Assembly: GCA_029260765.1 (NCBI GenBank)
Contig: JAJDCP010000063.1
Span: 105,767-169,766, forward strand
Reading direction: 5' to 3'
DNA length: 64,000 nt
DNA from: Planctomycetota bacterium
GTDB lineage: Bacteria; Planctomycetota; J058; JAJDCP01
Shown here: piece after piece, positions 25,101 to 33,076 of the stretch
Layout: each line of letters begins with the position of its first letter
Numbering within the stretch: the first letter of the stretch is position 1
Program-made: the position numbers and the translations under genes
The notes under the pieces: generated by a model
The model's database searches: none
What the model was told of the DNA's origin: nothing
What the model saw: only the letters and a program-made list of their open reading frames with translations

Positions 25101-26007
25101 GGTCGGCCTCCTGCTGGGGCCAAAGCCAGGCTGCGCCCCGCACTCCGCTAGAGTCTCCGTGCCGCGGGGGCAGCAGCGGAGTTGCCACGGCATCAGAGAA
25201 CACCCAGCTCTGCCAGAGGCGGGGGATCCGGGCGTACAGGCTGGCGATCTTCGACAAACCTCCACCGAGCACGATGGCATCAGGGTCGATGATATTGATC
25301 AGGCTCGCGAGCGCACGCGCCAAACGCTCGCAGTATCGTGCCAGAGACTCCTGCGCGGGACCGTCTCCCGCGTCGGCGCGCGCACAGATGGTCTGTGGGC
25401 TGGCTTCCAATGCGGTTGCTTTGGTGTAGTCACGCGCCAGGCCGGGCCCCGAGAGGAAGGTCTCGATGCAGCCGTGGCGCCCGCAGTAACACGCCGGCCC
25501 AGGAAGCTCGTCGGGAGATGGCCAGGGAAGGGGATTGTGGCCCCATTCGCCGGCGATCGCGTTCGCACCTGCCAAGACCTGGCCGGCGACTGCCAACCCA
25601 CCCCCGACGCCGGTCCCCAGGATCACCCCAAACACGCAGAGGCGCCCGGCCGCCGCTCCATCCCTTGCCTCGGACAGCGTGAAGCAGTTGGCGTCGTTGG
25701 CGAGCCGCACGGGCCGGCCGATGGCGTGCTGCAGGTCCGCCCGCAGGTCTTCGCCGATCAGGCAGACGCTGTTGGCGTTCTTGACGCGTCCACTCGTCGG
25801 GGAGAGAGCACCAGGAATCCCGACTCCGACAGGCCAGGGCCCTCCGAGCTCGCTGTCGAGCTGACGCACGAGCAGGGCGACGGTTGCGACGGTCGCTCTG
25901 TAGTCACCCTGAGGTGTCGGCAGGCGCCGTCGACCGTGCTCGGCGCCGTCTGCGGCGAGCGCGAGCGCTTCGATCTTGGTGCCACCCAGGTCAATGCCCA
26001 GACGCAT
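25090..26007 (-). CDS. ROK-family sugar kinase, fructokinase (Mak)-like
   Basis: A 305-residue ATP-dependent sugar kinase. It has the N-terminal phosphate-binding MRLGIDLGGTKIEALAL, catalytic ANDANCF, the glycine loop LGTGVGGGLAV, GEWGHNPLPWP, and the zinc motif CYCGRHGCIETFLSGPG. The GEWGHNPLPW and CYCGxxGCIE combination matches the E. coli fructokinase Mak branch. It starts the minus-strand oxidation operon (ROK, small subunit, GMC, then XdhC after a 77-base gap). Unlike the second ROK copy at 30201, it is intact. Confidence 0.9.
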   Translation of the reverse strand: MRLGIDLGGTKIEALALAADGAEHGRRRLPTPQGDYRATVATVALLVRQLDSELGGPWPVGVGIPGALSPTSGRVKNANSVCLIGEDLRADLQHAIGRPVRLANDANCFTLSEARDGAAAGRLCVFGVILGTGVGGGLAVAGQVLAGANAIAGEWGHNPLPWPSPDELPGPACYCGRHGCIETFLSGPGLARDYTKATALEASPQTICARADAGDGPAQESLARYCERLARALASLINIIDPDAIVLGGGLSKIASLYARIPRLWQSWVFSDAVATPLLPPRHGDSSGVRGAAWLWPQQEADHDS

Positions 26008-26380
26008 GCGGGACTCCTTGGAAGCTCCTGGTCAGCATACCATTCTGAGACAGAATTGTGTGTCTACAGGACTCCGCGCCCGGATGAAGCCCGTCCCCTG
26101 CGCTGGTTGTCTCGCCTGAAGCCCCGCGGCGGGCCGCGAGTCAGGCGCCTGCCGCAAAAATCCTCAGCTTGTCGCAGAATACAACACGGTTGAGGCCTGT
26201 CCACAGAACGGTGCGGATGCGTGCCCGGGGCTGCCATCTGAAAAATGCATCGGGAGCATCAGCGCGGACGCGCTGGGGGCGCGGGTGGATGCTTGCAACA
26301 CAGTTGATGGGTCACGTCTCAATTGGCACGCCCTATGCGATAGGTCTATTCTGGATCTCCCGGAGAGGAACTGAGGCACT
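26008..26380. other. Divergent intergenic region upstream of GGDEF gene
   Basis: No gene seen. It separates the minus-strand ROK operon from the plus-strand GGDEF gene. It carries the sigma-54-type site at 26323. Enhancer sites for the activator, which usually lie 80-150 bases further upstream, would be expected around 26170-26250; I see no clear palindrome there. Confidence 0.5.
26323..26338 (+). promoter_or_regulatory. Sigma-54 (-24/-12) promoter for the GGDEF gene
   Basis: TTGGCACG at 26323-26330, then CCCT, then ATGC at 26335-26338. The invariant GG (26325-26326) and GC (26337-26338) are exactly 12 bases apart, and only one base in the 12 consensus positions (A for T at the -12 element) departs from TTGGCACGn4TTGC. 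Transcription would begin near 26350, about 30 bases before the ATG at 26381. An NtrC-type activator would be needed. Confidence 0.75.
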
Positions 26381-27064
26381 ATGGTCAGCAGCGTGATGGA
26401 TTTCGCGCCCAGCTACACCCGTAGCGAGCTCACGCGCTTTGAGCGCCGTCAGTTCGAGGGGTTGCTGGCGGATGCCATCGCTGATGCCCGTGGAGAAGAG
26501 CTGGCTCTCAGCGTGCTTTTCCTTGATCTCGACTACTTCAAGTGCATCTCCGACACCTACGGCAGTGATCGAGCATACCTTGTGCTGGGAGCTGTCAAAC
26601 GCCTGCTGGAAGACACCGCAGGAGAAGACTATGTCTACCACTGCGGGGCTCAAGAGTTCCTGGTCGTCCTGCAGGGTACCGACGGTCAGCGGGCAGAACG
26701 GGCGGCGGAGCAACTGCGCCGGCGTATCGGCAGGCATCGGTTCTTTCGCGACGTCGATTGCTCGGTGACAGTGTCGATCGGCATCGCCGAGCTGGGCCGC
26801 TCGCTCGAACCCCAAGCGCTCATCCAGGCGGCGGACGAGGCGCTCTATGTCGCCAAGAAGCTCGGACGCAACCGCGTGATCCGGGCACAGGCTCCCGAGC
26901 CGGGTTGGTCGACCGGTGATTACGGCTCGGCGTCGACCCCCAGCCGGCCCTCCTCGGTGCAGAGTGCCTTCGATATTCGCTGGGGGGCGCGCCTGCAGCG
27001 CTGCCGGCGGCGGCTCTCGGTCAACGATACCGACCATGGCGAGCCCTTGGAATTCCTGGGCTGA
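26381..27064 (+). CDS. Degenerate GGDEF-domain protein
   Basis: A 227-residue cytoplasmic protein with one GGDEF-type domain (about 10-170) and a basic C-terminal tail. The fold markers are present (LFLDLDYFKCISDTYG, TVSIGIAELGRSLEPQALIQ, ADEALYVAKKLGRNRV), but the active-site loop reads CGAQEF instead of GGDEF and the usual FKxxND Asn is Ser. The metal-coordinating acidic residue of the third position is replaced by Gln, so diguanylate cyclase activity is unlikely; a GTP- or c-di-GMP-sensing or scaffolding role is possible. It is preceded by a sigma-54 promoter. Confidence 0.85.
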   Translation: MVSSVMDFAPSYTRSELTRFERRQFEGLLADAIADARGEELALSVLFLDLDYFKCISDTYGSDRAYLVLGAVKRLLEDTAGEDYVYHCGAQEFLVVLQGTDGQRAERAAEQLRRRIGRHRFFRDVDCSVTVSIGIAELGRSLEPQALIQAADEALYVAKKLGRNRVIRAQAPEPGWSTGDYGSASTPSRPSSVQSAFDIRWGARLQRCRRRLSVNDTDHGEPLEFLG

Positions 27065-27073
27065 GCGGCTTCC

Positions 27074-28468
27074 TCAATCCCGTTGTTCCAGCTCGCGGAT
27101 CAATTTCAGGTAGTCGGGATGCTCGCGCAGATTGTCGAGGTCGCTGTCTGACCGGAGATGTTCCAGGTCATCGTAGCCGAGCTCGACAGACCGCCGCAGG
27201 GAAGCAACCCCGGCGTCGAGCTTGCCGTCCAGTGAGTAGGCGCAGGCCAGGTTGTAGTGCGCGACCTCGTTGTCGGGATCGAGCTTGAGGATCTTGAGGA
27301 ACTCGGCCGCGGCCCGGGCGTACTTCTGGATCTTCAGGTACTTGATGCCCTGATCCATATAGATGGCGGTGGTGACCTGCGGAATCTGCAGAAGCTCGGC
27401 CATACCCACATTCTCGATGAAGGCGATGGCGCTCTCGTCTCCCTGCCTGACCAGACCCTGCGCGGCCAACAACCGGATGCTGAGCTCGGCTTCTGCTTCG
27501 AGCAGCTTGCGCAGACAACCGATCGCCTCTTTGCCGCCCAGGCGCGCCGCCGCATCGACGAGCGCACGTCTTTCGGGGGCAGGCAGGTCATGGTAGCCCT
27601 GGAAGCTATGCCCCAACCGCTGGTACAAGACGTCCGACACACCGAACCGCACGCGTTGCAGCATGCGCCGGGCCTCGAAGCTGTCCGCGGCCTCCAACTC
27701 AGGCAGCGCGAGCGTGTCGAGGCGGAAGACGAAGGCGCGTGCCAGCTCGCGTTCGGCTGGTTCTGGATGCCGCAGGCGCTCGACATACTGCCGGGCGACT
27801 TCGGCCCGTACCTGCTCAAACCAGGCTTGCTGGTCGAGATCTCCCAGACCATCCTGCTGCAACCACGCGGCGCTCAGTGGCCCTTCGGCCAGAAATGCGG
27901 CGCGCAGCTCTTCAGGAGCCGAGAGGGCAGCGCGCAGCTGGGGTTCCAGCTCGCGCAGCAGGTCGAGCTGCAGCTCTTGCAAGCCTGTGCCTGCCCACAG
28001 ATAGGGATCGAGCACGGCTTCGGTCACGATCAGGCCCACCCCGGTGAGGGCGTCGCGGGCGTCGGTGTAGTTGCTATCGCGCAGGCTGGGCCAATGGCTG
28101 GGACGTCCGAAGTCCACGTCCAGGCTGTCGCTCACAACCCCCAGGCTATCGGCCTCGAGCTCGATCAGGGCCCCCGCGTCGACGACGCTCATCGCTTGGC
28201 GGGCGCTCGTCTGGTATTCGAGCACCAACTCGACGATCATGTCCCGCAGCGTCGTGTCGAGCCGCAACCGCTGCGCGGCGGGAAGGGGGCGGCGGAGCGC
28301 CGAACGCAGCGCGGGGAGGGCATCGGCGCGCAGATTGTGCAGCTCACGGCTGGCCTGGCGCACCGCGGGAGGATCCCCGCTGAGAAGGCGTGAGATCTGT
28401 TCCTCTATGTACGCATCCGCACGGCAGAGCGCGCACAGCAGCGCCAGCCAGAGCAGCAGCCCGCGCAT
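27074..28468 (-). CDS. Exported HEAT/TPR repeat protein
   Basis: A 464-residue protein with a short signal peptide (MRGLLLWLALLCALCRADA). The centre has HEAT-like helices (RLGGKEAIGCLRKLLEAEAE; IRLLAAQGLVRQGDESAIAF) and the C-terminus TPR motifs (KYARAAAEFLKILKLDPDN; AHYNLACAYSLDGKLDAGVA). Such repeats mediate protein contacts; the partner is unknown. The ATG at 28468 is chosen because GGAGG lies 5 bases upstream, though a GTG at 28471 is possible. Its ATG shares one base with the stop of the TPR gene upstream (TGATG). Confidence 0.75.
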   Translation of the reverse strand: MRGLLLWLALLCALCRADAYIEEQISRLLSGDPPAVRQASRELHNLRADALPALRSALRRPLPAAQRLRLDTTLRDMIVELVLEYQTSARQAMSVVDAGALIELEADSLGVVSDSLDVDFGRPSHWPSLRDSNYTDARDALTGVGLIVTEAVLDPYLWAGTGLQELQLDLLRELEPQLRAALSAPEELRAAFLAEGPLSAAWLQQDGLGDLDQQAWFEQVRAEVARQYVERLRHPEPAERELARAFVFRLDTLALPELEAADSFEARRMLQRVRFGVSDVLYQRLGHSFQGYHDLPAPERRALVDAAARLGGKEAIGCLRKLLEAEAELSIRLLAAQGLVRQGDESAIAFIENVGMAELLQIPQVTTAIYMDQGIKYLKIQKYARAAAEFLKILKLDPDNEVAHYNLACAYSLDGKLDAGVASLRRSVELGYDDLEHLRSDSDLDNLREHPDYLKLIRELEQRD

Positions 28469-30204
28469 CACGCCTCCCCGCTGTGCCCTTCGTGCAGCAA
28501 CCGGCGGATCTCCGGCGCGTTGCGGACAAGCTCAAAATGAGGGTCACGGTCGGCCAACGGGGCGGCTTCGGGCCACAGCTCCATCGCCATCTCGAGATAG
28601 GCGGCGGCCTTGCTCGGCACATTCATCTGCGCGTACACCGAAGCTGTCGCATAGTACAGCTCGCCGTCCGGAGGGAAGCAGCGCTGCGCCTCGGTGTAGC
28701 ACTTGAGTGCCTGGGAATACCGCTTCTCCCCGGTCAAGCGCATTCCTTCGCACAGCAAGCTGTCTCTCAGGCTCTTGTCCAGCGCGCGGCTGTAAGCCTG
28801 GGCGGCTTCGGTGAAATTGCCCTCGGCCCGCTTCAAGTCGCCTAGCAGCACCAACCCGTCGCGGTCATCGGGGCTGTCCTCGAGCAGTCTCTCGACGGCC
28901 ACGCGCGCCTCTTTGCCCGTGTTCTCCATCTGCAGCAGCACGCGTCCCTGCCCGCGCAGGGCCTCGAGCCGCACAGGAGCCTCGATGGTCAATGCCAGCG
29001 CGCGCCGGTAACTGGCCAACGCAGCTTCCTGCAGGTTGAGTAGCTCTTCGCACCGAGCCTTGCCGAGGTAGGCGGCCGCGTTCTCACCCAACTTGAGCGT
29101 GCGGTGGTAGGCAGCCAGAGCCGAACCCGGTCTGCCGGATTGCAGCAACAGATTGCCCGCCCGCAGCAGGTAGCTGGGGTCGTTGGGAGCCAGGCGCGCA
29201 GCCGCGTTGAAAGCTGTCGCTGCCTCAGAAAGGCGGCCCTCTTCCTCGAGGATCGCGGCGATGGCTTCGTAGACTTCTGGTTGGGCGTTGGCTCGGGAAG
29301 CCAGCTCGCGGTAGGCCGCCAGAGCCTCGTCCCCTTCTCCGACCCTCTCGGCTGCGTCGGCCAGGTCGGCCAGCAGGCTGTCAGGAGCGCGGTCGAGGGC
29401 GCGTCGGTAGGTACCGACAGCGTCCCGCAAATGCGCCAGGGCGCGCGGAGCGTCGTGGGCGTGCAAAGCACAGCGGGCGATGCCGTGGTGCGCTTGCGCG
29501 AGTCGGGGATCGATAAGCAGCGCACTGTGGAAGGCCTCTTCAGCCTCCGTGAACGCGCCGAGCTCTTCGTGGATCATGCCAGCCAACAGCCATTCCTCGG
29601 CTTCGGTCGGCATGCGCAGCTCGCTCAACCAGCTACGAAGCCGCGCTTCTTCCGCCGTGCGTCCGCTGCGTTGGAGGTCCCAGGGGCGCGCCTCGGGCCA
29701 GGTCTCGGTCAGACGCGCGACAGCCAACGCGAAGTCGCGCAGGCTACCCGACTTCTTCGCCAGGATCGCCTCGCGCACCCAGTGGTTGGCATCGGGATGG
29801 CCGCGAGCCTGCAGAGCCTGCTGATGGAATTCGCGTGCCTCGTCCCAGCGTCCGAGCTCAAGGTGAAGCTCTGAGAGCCGCTCGAGTGCAGCGGGGTCGC
29901 CGGTCACCCGTGCCAGGTCGAGAAACAGGCTGCGCGCCATCTCGAAGTCGGCCCGCTTGGCAGCCAGCTCCGCCAACTCGCGCTGGCAGACGAACCAGCG
30001 TTCGCTGCCCTCCTTGCCCAGAGCCTGCTTGAGATCTTCCTCCGCGCCATCGATGCCGTGGTACGAACGCAGCAGCCCGCGCTGGAAGCGGAGCTCGAGG
30101 GCGTCGGGGGCGTCGCTGATGGCGGCATCGAGCAACTCCAGCGCATGGCCGTAGTGCTCGGCGCGGATGTCCTCGAGGATTTTTTCCCTCAGGTCTTCAC
30201 TCAT
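28468..30204 (-). CDS. Cytoplasmic TPR protein, 578 residues
   Basis: A soluble protein almost wholly made of tetratricopeptide repeats, e.g. ALELRFQRGLLRSYHGIDGA, GRLSEAATAFNAAARLAPND, GRPGSALAAYHRTLKLGEN, and NFTEAAQAYSRALDKSL, giving perhaps 12-14 repeats. There is no signal peptide or other domain. The ATG at 30204 overlaps the stop of the broken ROK gene (ATGA). It lies in an operon after the UDP-sugar pyrophosphorylase and ROK remnants and before the exported HEAT/TPR protein, suggesting a shared but unknown process. Confidence 0.8.
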   Translation of the reverse strand: MSEDLREKILEDIRAEHYGHALELLDAAISDAPDALELRFQRGLLRSYHGIDGAEEDLKQALGKEGSERWFVCQRELAELAAKRADFEMARSLFLDLARVTGDPAALERLSELHLELGRWDEAREFHQQALQARGHPDANHWVREAILAKKSGSLRDFALAVARLTETWPEARPWDLQRSGRTAEEARLRSWLSELRMPTEAEEWLLAGMIHEELGAFTEAEEAFHSALLIDPRLAQAHHGIARCALHAHDAPRALAHLRDAVGTYRRALDRAPDSLLADLADAAERVGEGDEALAAYRELASRANAQPEVYEAIAAILEEEGRLSEAATAFNAAARLAPNDPSYLLRAGNLLLQSGRPGSALAAYHRTLKLGENAAAYLGKARCEELLNLQEAALASYRRALALTIEAPVRLEALRGQGRVLLQMENTGKEARVAVERLLEDSPDDRDGLVLLGDLKRAEGNFTEAAQAYSRALDKSLRDSLLCEGMRLTGEKRYSQALKCYTEAQRCFPPDGELYYATASVYAQMNVPSKAAAYLEMAMELWPEAAPLADRDPHFELVRNAPEIRRLLHEGHSGEA

Positions 30205-31048
30205 CGACTCGGTTTCTCCGCCGTCCCGGGTGTCGTTTTCCCGGGCGGACCGACGTCTGCCCTCAGCAACCTGGGGGCGGCAAACAAGACCGCCTCCGCT
30301 CCCAGCTGCGCCTTCACGAGTTGGCAGCCGGCGCGGGCAGCGACAATGGTTTGTGCGCGGGCCGCTTCGAACTGCCGGTCCACCCAGTCTGGCTCGAGAA
30401 CCTCGATCCGCGCGAGCCGACCACCTCCCATGACGATGCGTTCTGGGCAGAAGGTGGTCCGCACCACCGCAAGACAATACCTCAAAGCCGCCTCTGCCTC
30501 CAGCACCAGTTGTGCGGCCCATGGCAGGCCGTTGCGAGCCATGACGAAGACCTCGCTGGCGCGGGGACCGCGCGCATCGTGTTGGGCGGCGCTACGCTCC
30601 AGGCTGCGGCCGCCAAGCCAGGCCTCGACGCAGCCGTCAAGGCCACAGCCGCAGGTCCGGCCAGGACCGAAGGGAAGGTGCCCCAACTCGAGAGCCCCCC
30701 GCCGGCCCCGCGAATAAGCCGGCCCTGATCCATGGCGGCTCCACCGACTCCCGTGCCGATATAGAGGGCAGTCGCGCTGCCGCAGTCTCGCGCCGCTCCG
30801 TGGCTGGCTTCCCCCATGAGCGCCGCGTTGACGTCGTTTTCCAGGCGGACCGGTAGCTGCAATCGCTCTGCGAGATTTTTCCCCAGGGGGCGGTCGCGAA
30901 ATTCGTGGTTGGGGGAATGCAGCAACGCCCCCTGCTCGTCGATCTGGCCGGCGCAGCCCACCAACCCGGCGTCCGTCACCCGGGCGGCCACGGTCCCTCT
31001 GGCGCCGATGTCTGCGGCAAGCCATGACCGCGTTGGGGAGGGAGGCAT
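30201..31048 (-). pseudogene. ROK-family kinase gene, frameshifted and N-terminally shortened
   Basis: Two frames together make one ROK protein. The first (from 31048) has AADIGARGTVAARV, ENDVNAALMGEA and ALYIGTGVGGAAMDQG up to a GAGGG loop. The second frame then continues ALELGHLPFGPGRTCGCGLD and CVEAWLGG to the stop at 30201. The switch falls at a run of six G on the coding strand (C run at 30695-30700); one extra G would restore a single frame. The first part also lacks roughly 30-60 residues normally found between the DIGGT motif and the sugar-binding region, and DIGGT itself has become DIGAR. Sequencing error at the homopolymer is possible, but the N-terminal loss argues for decay. Confidence 0.7.
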
Positions 31049-31067
31049 GCAGGTTCCGTCAGCAGGT

Positions 31068-32480
31068 CTAATGCAGGTAGAGGTCACTGTCGAGGTCGAG
31101 GCTCACGCCTTCGAGTTTCTCACGGAGGTCTTCGACCGTGAAGGCGAATCGGGGGTCGACTTCGAGGCTCGTCGTCACTGCGCCCTGGGGATCTCGAGGC
31201 ACGGGCCTGCCCACCTGCTCGAGCCAACTTCCAAAATGGTTGGAAATGGCCTGCCGCACGGTCTTGGGGCTGTCGGGCCCTTCGGCATTTTTGAGCGGAG
31301 CGAACTCTGCAGCCCGATCAAGCTCGTAGACCAGGGTGCGTTCAGCTTCGGCGAGTGCGTCGAAAATGCAGGTCTCAAAGCGGACGCCCATCTGCGTCTC
31401 TCTCTGCGCTGCGTCCCCCTTGCGGATGACCGTCTTGATGGGCTTGCGGTGCGCGTGATGCGGCAAGGCGTTGCCCGAGCCCGCAAAGCGTCGCAAGAAG
31501 CGCGCATCGATCAAGTGGATGGCGGCATTGCCTGCACGGTAGCGCAGTTTGCCCCCCTCGTCGAGCGCACTGCGTTCTTCGTCGCTCATCTGCTGGTAGT
31601 TGACCACGCCCAAATGGTCACCCGTCTCAACCACTACGCTGAGTTTCTCATGCGCGCTGCGCTTGGGGACGACCTTGACCGACATCTCCGCATCTGCGGC
31701 CAGATGGTAGCCTATGAAGCGTGGGTCGATCGGATTGCAGAGGGGATTGTTGACCTGGAAATAAGAAATCAGCTCGATGCCCCTCCGGTCCATCTCGTCG
31801 AGGTGCCCCTGGCTGGCCAGGGCATCAAACGCGCCGCCGTGGCCATTGGGGTTGAACTGGATCTGGTCTTCGGCTGTCAACAGGATCTTGCCGCGCAGGT
31901 CTACGCTGGGAAGCTTGCGTTGCGAAAAGAAGAAGACCTCGCCCTTGGGAAGCCCGAAGTAGTTGTTCTGCTCGAACACCTGCAGGGTCGCCTGGGCATT
32001 GAGCTCGGAAACCATGATGAACAGGGGCACGGGGCAGCGGTAGTGCTTGCGCGCGGCGACGATGCGGTGGGTATGGATCTCGAACAGGCTGCGTCCGGAG
32101 ACCGGTCCCACGGGATACGTGCCCTGAGGACCCTTGCTGCCGAGCCGGGCGGCTTGTCCGCCGGCGACCATGACGAGCGCGAGCTTGCCCTGACGCACGA
32201 AAGCCTCACCCTGCTCGGACCTGGCGACCTCCGAGGCGTCCGCGGCACCGATCGTCGGCGGGGGCTTGTGGGTGCAGAGCAGAAGGCGCTCCGAAGTGCC
32301 TCGAAGGTGCTGCCGGACCAGTCTGGACATCTGCTGAAAGTCGATGTCACGGACTTGCTTAAGGAGCTTGCAGCGCTGTGTGTCGTCGAGCAGGTCCCAG
32401 AACTGGAAGATCTGCTCCTGCTCGGCGCGGTACACCTTCGCGATGAGGATCTGGTCGGCTTCGTTCTCAGCCTTGATCAT
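31068..32480 (-). CDS. UDP-sugar pyrophosphorylase (UTP--hexose-1-phosphate uridylyltransferase, UDPGP family)
   Basis: A 470-residue enzyme of the eukaryote-like UDPGP family, which joins UTP with N-acetylglucosamine-1-P or glucose-1-P. The nucleotide-binding motif is VMVAGGQAARLGSKGPQGTY. Other family stretches are GHGGAFDAL (uridine/sugar contact) and ISYFQVNNPLCNPIDPRFIG. Resemblance to UAP1-type enzymes (GGQ-x4-G-x5-KG-x5) suggests UDP-GlcNAc synthesis, but glucose cannot be excluded. Start at ATG 32480. It is upstream of the ROK remnant by 19 bases, which fits an amino-sugar pathway. Confidence 0.85.
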   Translation of the reverse strand: MIKAENEADQILIAKVYRAEQEQIFQFWDLLDDTQRCKLLKQVRDIDFQQMSRLVRQHLRGTSERLLLCTHKPPPTIGAADASEVARSEQGEAFVRQGKLALVMVAGGQAARLGSKGPQGTYPVGPVSGRSLFEIHTHRIVAARKHYRCPVPLFIMVSELNAQATLQVFEQNNYFGLPKGEVFFFSQRKLPSVDLRGKILLTAEDQIQFNPNGHGGAFDALASQGHLDEMDRRGIELISYFQVNNPLCNPIDPRFIGYHLAADAEMSVKVVPKRSAHEKLSVVVETGDHLGVVNYQQMSDEERSALDEGGKLRYRAGNAAIHLIDARFLRRFAGSGNALPHHAHRKPIKTVIRKGDAAQRETQMGVRFETCIFDALAEAERTLVYELDRAAEFAPLKNAEGPDSPKTVRQAISNHFGSWLEQVGRPVPRDPQGAVTTSLEVDPRFAFTVEDLREKLEGVSLDLDSDLYLH

Positions 32481-32633
32481 GCAAAGGCCCGAGGTTTCAG
32501 TTGTGTGGGTAGGTCCGGGTTTGGGGCCATTGTACCAGCAGACATGGGCGTCCACAAGGCGTGCAGCCCCGCGCCCGGCCGCGCACCGGCGCCGTGGCGG
32601 TGTGCCCGACCGGGCAGCGCTGGCCTGCCGCGG

Positions 32634-32662
32634 TTCCCAAAAGCGCGCTGCCGGTGTAGAGT
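32634..32662 (+). promoter_or_regulatory. Candidate sigma-70 promoter for the 32706 gene
   Basis: TTCCCA (32634-32639) and TAGAGT (32657-32662) with 17 bases between them. Each hexamer matches consensus at four of six positions. The predicted start is about 35 bases before the ATG at 32706. Confidence 0.45.
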
Positions 32663-32705
32663 AGGGACAGGCACAACGCCGCTGTATCCAACCGGGAGAG
32701 CTCCG

Positions 32706-33044
32706 ATGGAAGACTACTTCGAGAAACTCGTCCACGCGACGACCGTGTGGACATCGCGCTACTGTGAAGAGAACCCCGAGGCTTCCGAAGAGGAGCTTTG
32801 TGACTACATCACCGAGGCCTTTGCGAGCTACCGCAGCTACGTCCAGCGCGACAAGGTGCGGTCAGCGACGCAGCGTGCCTGCAAACTGGCCTACCGTCTA
32901 TTCCATACTTCCGAGAGCGTCGACGAAGAGGGCTGGACCCGCGCCGCGGTCCGCGATCTGCAGTCCGGACCTCCCTATGGCCCCTTACCCGATCCAGTGA
33001 TGGTGGCAGCAGCGGTCGAAGACGAGGACGACGAAGAAGATTGA
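32706..33044 (+). CDS. Small acidic hypothetical protein
   Basis: A 112-residue soluble protein with an acidic end (EDEDDEED). The body is helical (EELCDYITEAFASYRSYVQR). No family recognised. The ATG at 32706 has GGGAGAG six bases upstream. It precedes the secreted metalloprotease by 32 bases on the same strand and is probably co-transcribed with it. Confidence 0.65.
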   Translation: MEDYFEKLVHATTVWTSRYCEENPEASEEELCDYITEAFASYRSYVQRDKVRSATQRACKLAYRLFHTSESVDEEGWTRAAVRDLQSGPPYGPLPDPVMVAAAVEDEDDEED

Positions 33045-33076
33045 CTCTGTTCTGAGTCCTTGAGGGAGGCCTGGGG

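Noticed and set aside
30816..33044. 742-codon plus-strand frame over the pyrophosphorylase gene
   Set aside because: Only its final 112 codons (from 32706) look like a real protein with a ribosome binding site; the rest is antisense to UDP-sugar pyrophosphorylase motifs.
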